DNA of 34,934 nt, from NCBI GenBank assembly GCA_900540995.1, contig UQHO01000020.1, positions 1 through 34,934 on the forward strand. The letters run 5' to 3'. Source of the DNA: an uncultured Collinsella sp. (GTDB lineage Bacteria > Actinomycetota > Coriobacteriia > Coriobacteriales > Coriobacteriaceae). The translations under genes and the position numbers were made by a program. Under the pieces are notes generated by a model, which searched no databases, was not told where the DNA came from, and saw only the letters and a program-made list of their open reading frames with translations. Of this stretch, positions 34,018 to 34,934 are shown in pieces. Positions within the stretch are counted from its first letter, which is position 1. The number at the start of each line of letters is the position of its first letter.

Positions 34018-34848
34018 ATGGGTTGCGAACACGCACAGGCCGCCGGCGGACAAACGTCGCCGTCGCAATTTGAGGAGAACACGCTGTCCGAGGTCAAACG
34101 CGTCATCGCCGTGCTTTCCGGCAAGGGCGGTGTCGGCAAGTCATTTGTCACCGGTGCCATCGCCACCGAGCTTGCCCGTCACGGCCACAAGGTCGGCGTC
34201 CTCGATGCCGACATCACCGGTCCCTCTATCCCCAAGATGTTCGGTATGAGTGGACGCCACGTCCATGCCCTTGGCAACCTTATGCTGCCCGAAATCTCCG
34301 AGCACGGCGTCAAGGTCATGAGCTCCAACCTGCTGCTCCAAAACGAGACCGACCCCGTCCTTTGGCGCGGTCCGGTCATCGCAGGCGCCATTAGGCAGTT
34401 CTGGAGCGAGACCTCGTGGGGCCCCATCGACTACCTACTGGTCGACATGCCTCCGGGAACAGGCGACGTCGCGCTCACCGTCTTCCAGTCGCTGCCGGTC
34501 GACGGCATCGTCATCGTCACGAGCCCGCAGGATCTGGTCTCGATGATCGTCGCCAAGGCGGTCAACATGGCCGAGAAGATGAACGTCCCCATTCTGGGCA
34601 TTGTCGAGAACATGAGCTATATTGAGTGCCCCGACTGCGGCAAGAAGATCGAGGTCTTTGGCAAGAGCAAGCTCCCCGAGGTCGCAGAGCGCTATAACCT
34701 CGACATCTTGGGCCAGCTTCCCATTAATCCGGCACTCGCCGAGGCCTGCGATAAGGGCGAGGTCGAGACCGCGCTGCCCGATGGTATGTTGCCCAAGGCA
34801 GTCTCTGCCGTCGAGGCTATTACCCCGCACGAGACCGACGAGGCCTAA
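34018..34848 (+). CDS. Mrp/Nbp35-family ATP-binding Fe-S cluster carrier
   Basis: This P-loop ATPase takes part in assembly or transfer of 4Fe-4S clusters to apoproteins. It is 276 aa. The deviant Walker A SGKGGVGKS is near residues 38-46, the switch region LDADITGPSIPKMF and the motif LLVDMPPGTGD follow, and the C-terminal cluster-ligand pair is CPDCGKK. The N-terminal MIP18/DUF59 domain of longer Mrp proteins is absent; instead there is a short MGCEH tail with one Cys. The start at 34018 has AAAGGAG 6 bases upstream; the longer frame starts inside the promoter. Confidence 0.92.
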   Translation: MGCEHAQAAGGQTSPSQFEENTLSEVKRVIAVLSGKGGVGKSFVTGAIATELARHGHKVGVLDADITGPSIPKMFGMSGRHVHALGNLMLPEISEHGVKVMSSNLLLQNETDPVLWRGPVIAGAIRQFWSETSWGPIDYLLVDMPPGTGDVALTVFQSLPVDGIVIVTSPQDLVSMIVAKAVNMAEKMNVPILGIVENMSYIECPDCGKKIEVFGKSKLPEVAERYNLDILGQLPINPALAEACDKGEVETALPDGMLPKAVSAVEAITPHETDEA

Positions 34849-34934
34849 GTGAACGCGAGCGCCCTCTATGACGTCTTGGTAATCGGCGGCGGGGCTTCAG
34901 GCCTCGCCCCCGCCCCTACCGCCCAGGTTGTCAT
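34849..34934 (+). CDS. Start of an FAD/NAD(P)-binding oxidoreductase (partial)
   Basis: A GTG directly after the mrp stop codon (TAAGTG) opens a frame reading LYDVLVIGGGASGL, the beta-alpha-beta dinucleotide-binding motif at the N-terminus of BaiN/HI0933-type flavoproteins. Only 28 codons are inside the window. The residues after GGGASGL (APAPTAQVV) fit the usual alpha-helix poorly, as if the last bases were unreliable or the frame were disturbed. The family assignment rests on the Rossmann motif only. Confidence 0.55.
   Translation, partial: MNASALYDVLVIGGGASGLAPAPTAQVV

Overview
The window looks like a high-GC Gram-positive genome of the class Coriobacteriia, most likely Collinsella or a close relative. 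This is a judgement from gene order and protein style: rapZ-whiA-gap-pgk-tpiA-gpmI-secG in one direction, RapZ with an Arg in its P-loop, twin-arginine lipoprotein binding proteins, an LtaS-type enzyme and a fused-type nan locus. No rRNA, tRNA, CRISPR array or insertion sequence was recognised. Almost everything from 1 to 31525 lies on the minus strand; the last three genes lie on the plus strand.

Region 1 (1-6406, minus strand): a complete oligopeptide/dipeptide ABC importer operon, oppA-oppB-oppC-oppD-oppF. It closes with a strong composite terminator, and a stem-loop separates oppA from the membrane and ATPase genes. The leader of oppA carries a 27-base C/G homopolymer flanked by 17-bp direct repeats, next to a terminator-like hairpin. 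Region 2 (6407-13532, minus strand): rapZ-whiA, then gap, then pgk-tpiA-gpmI, then secG. This is the familiar lower-glycolysis neighbourhood, except that yvcK is absent from between rapZ and whiA.

Region 3 (13572-24213, minus strand): a sialic-acid utilisation operon. From promoter to terminator it runs: lipoprotein binding protein, DppB-type permease, a single-chain DppC-DppD fusion, DppF-type ATPase, a CE7-type sugar acetyl esterase, a second esterase-like protein that has lost its catalytic serine, nanA-type lyase, ROK kinase (nanK) and nanE. The expected path is import of (O-acetylated) sialic acid, de-acetylation, cleavage to ManNAc and pyruvate, phosphorylation, and epimerisation to GlcNAc-6-P. 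Intercistronic stem-loops occur at four junctions, including a remarkable near-perfect 106-nt hairpin between nanA and nanK. An operator-like palindrome overlaps a candidate promoter.

Region 4 (24380-31525, minus strand): uvrA, a ybaK-type deacylase gene, murJ and uvrC. A near-consensus actinobacterial LexA box overlaps the uvrA promoter. Region 5 (31719-34934, plus strand): a polytopic LtaS-type phosphoglycerol transferase, an Mrp/Nbp35 Fe-S carrier ATPase, and the first codons of a flavoprotein cut by the window edge.

The most unusual items are the tandem active/dead esterase pair inside the sialic-acid operon, the homopolymer leader of oppA, and the long hairpin between nanA and nanK. All functional statements come from reading the sequence and recalling families; no database search was run.
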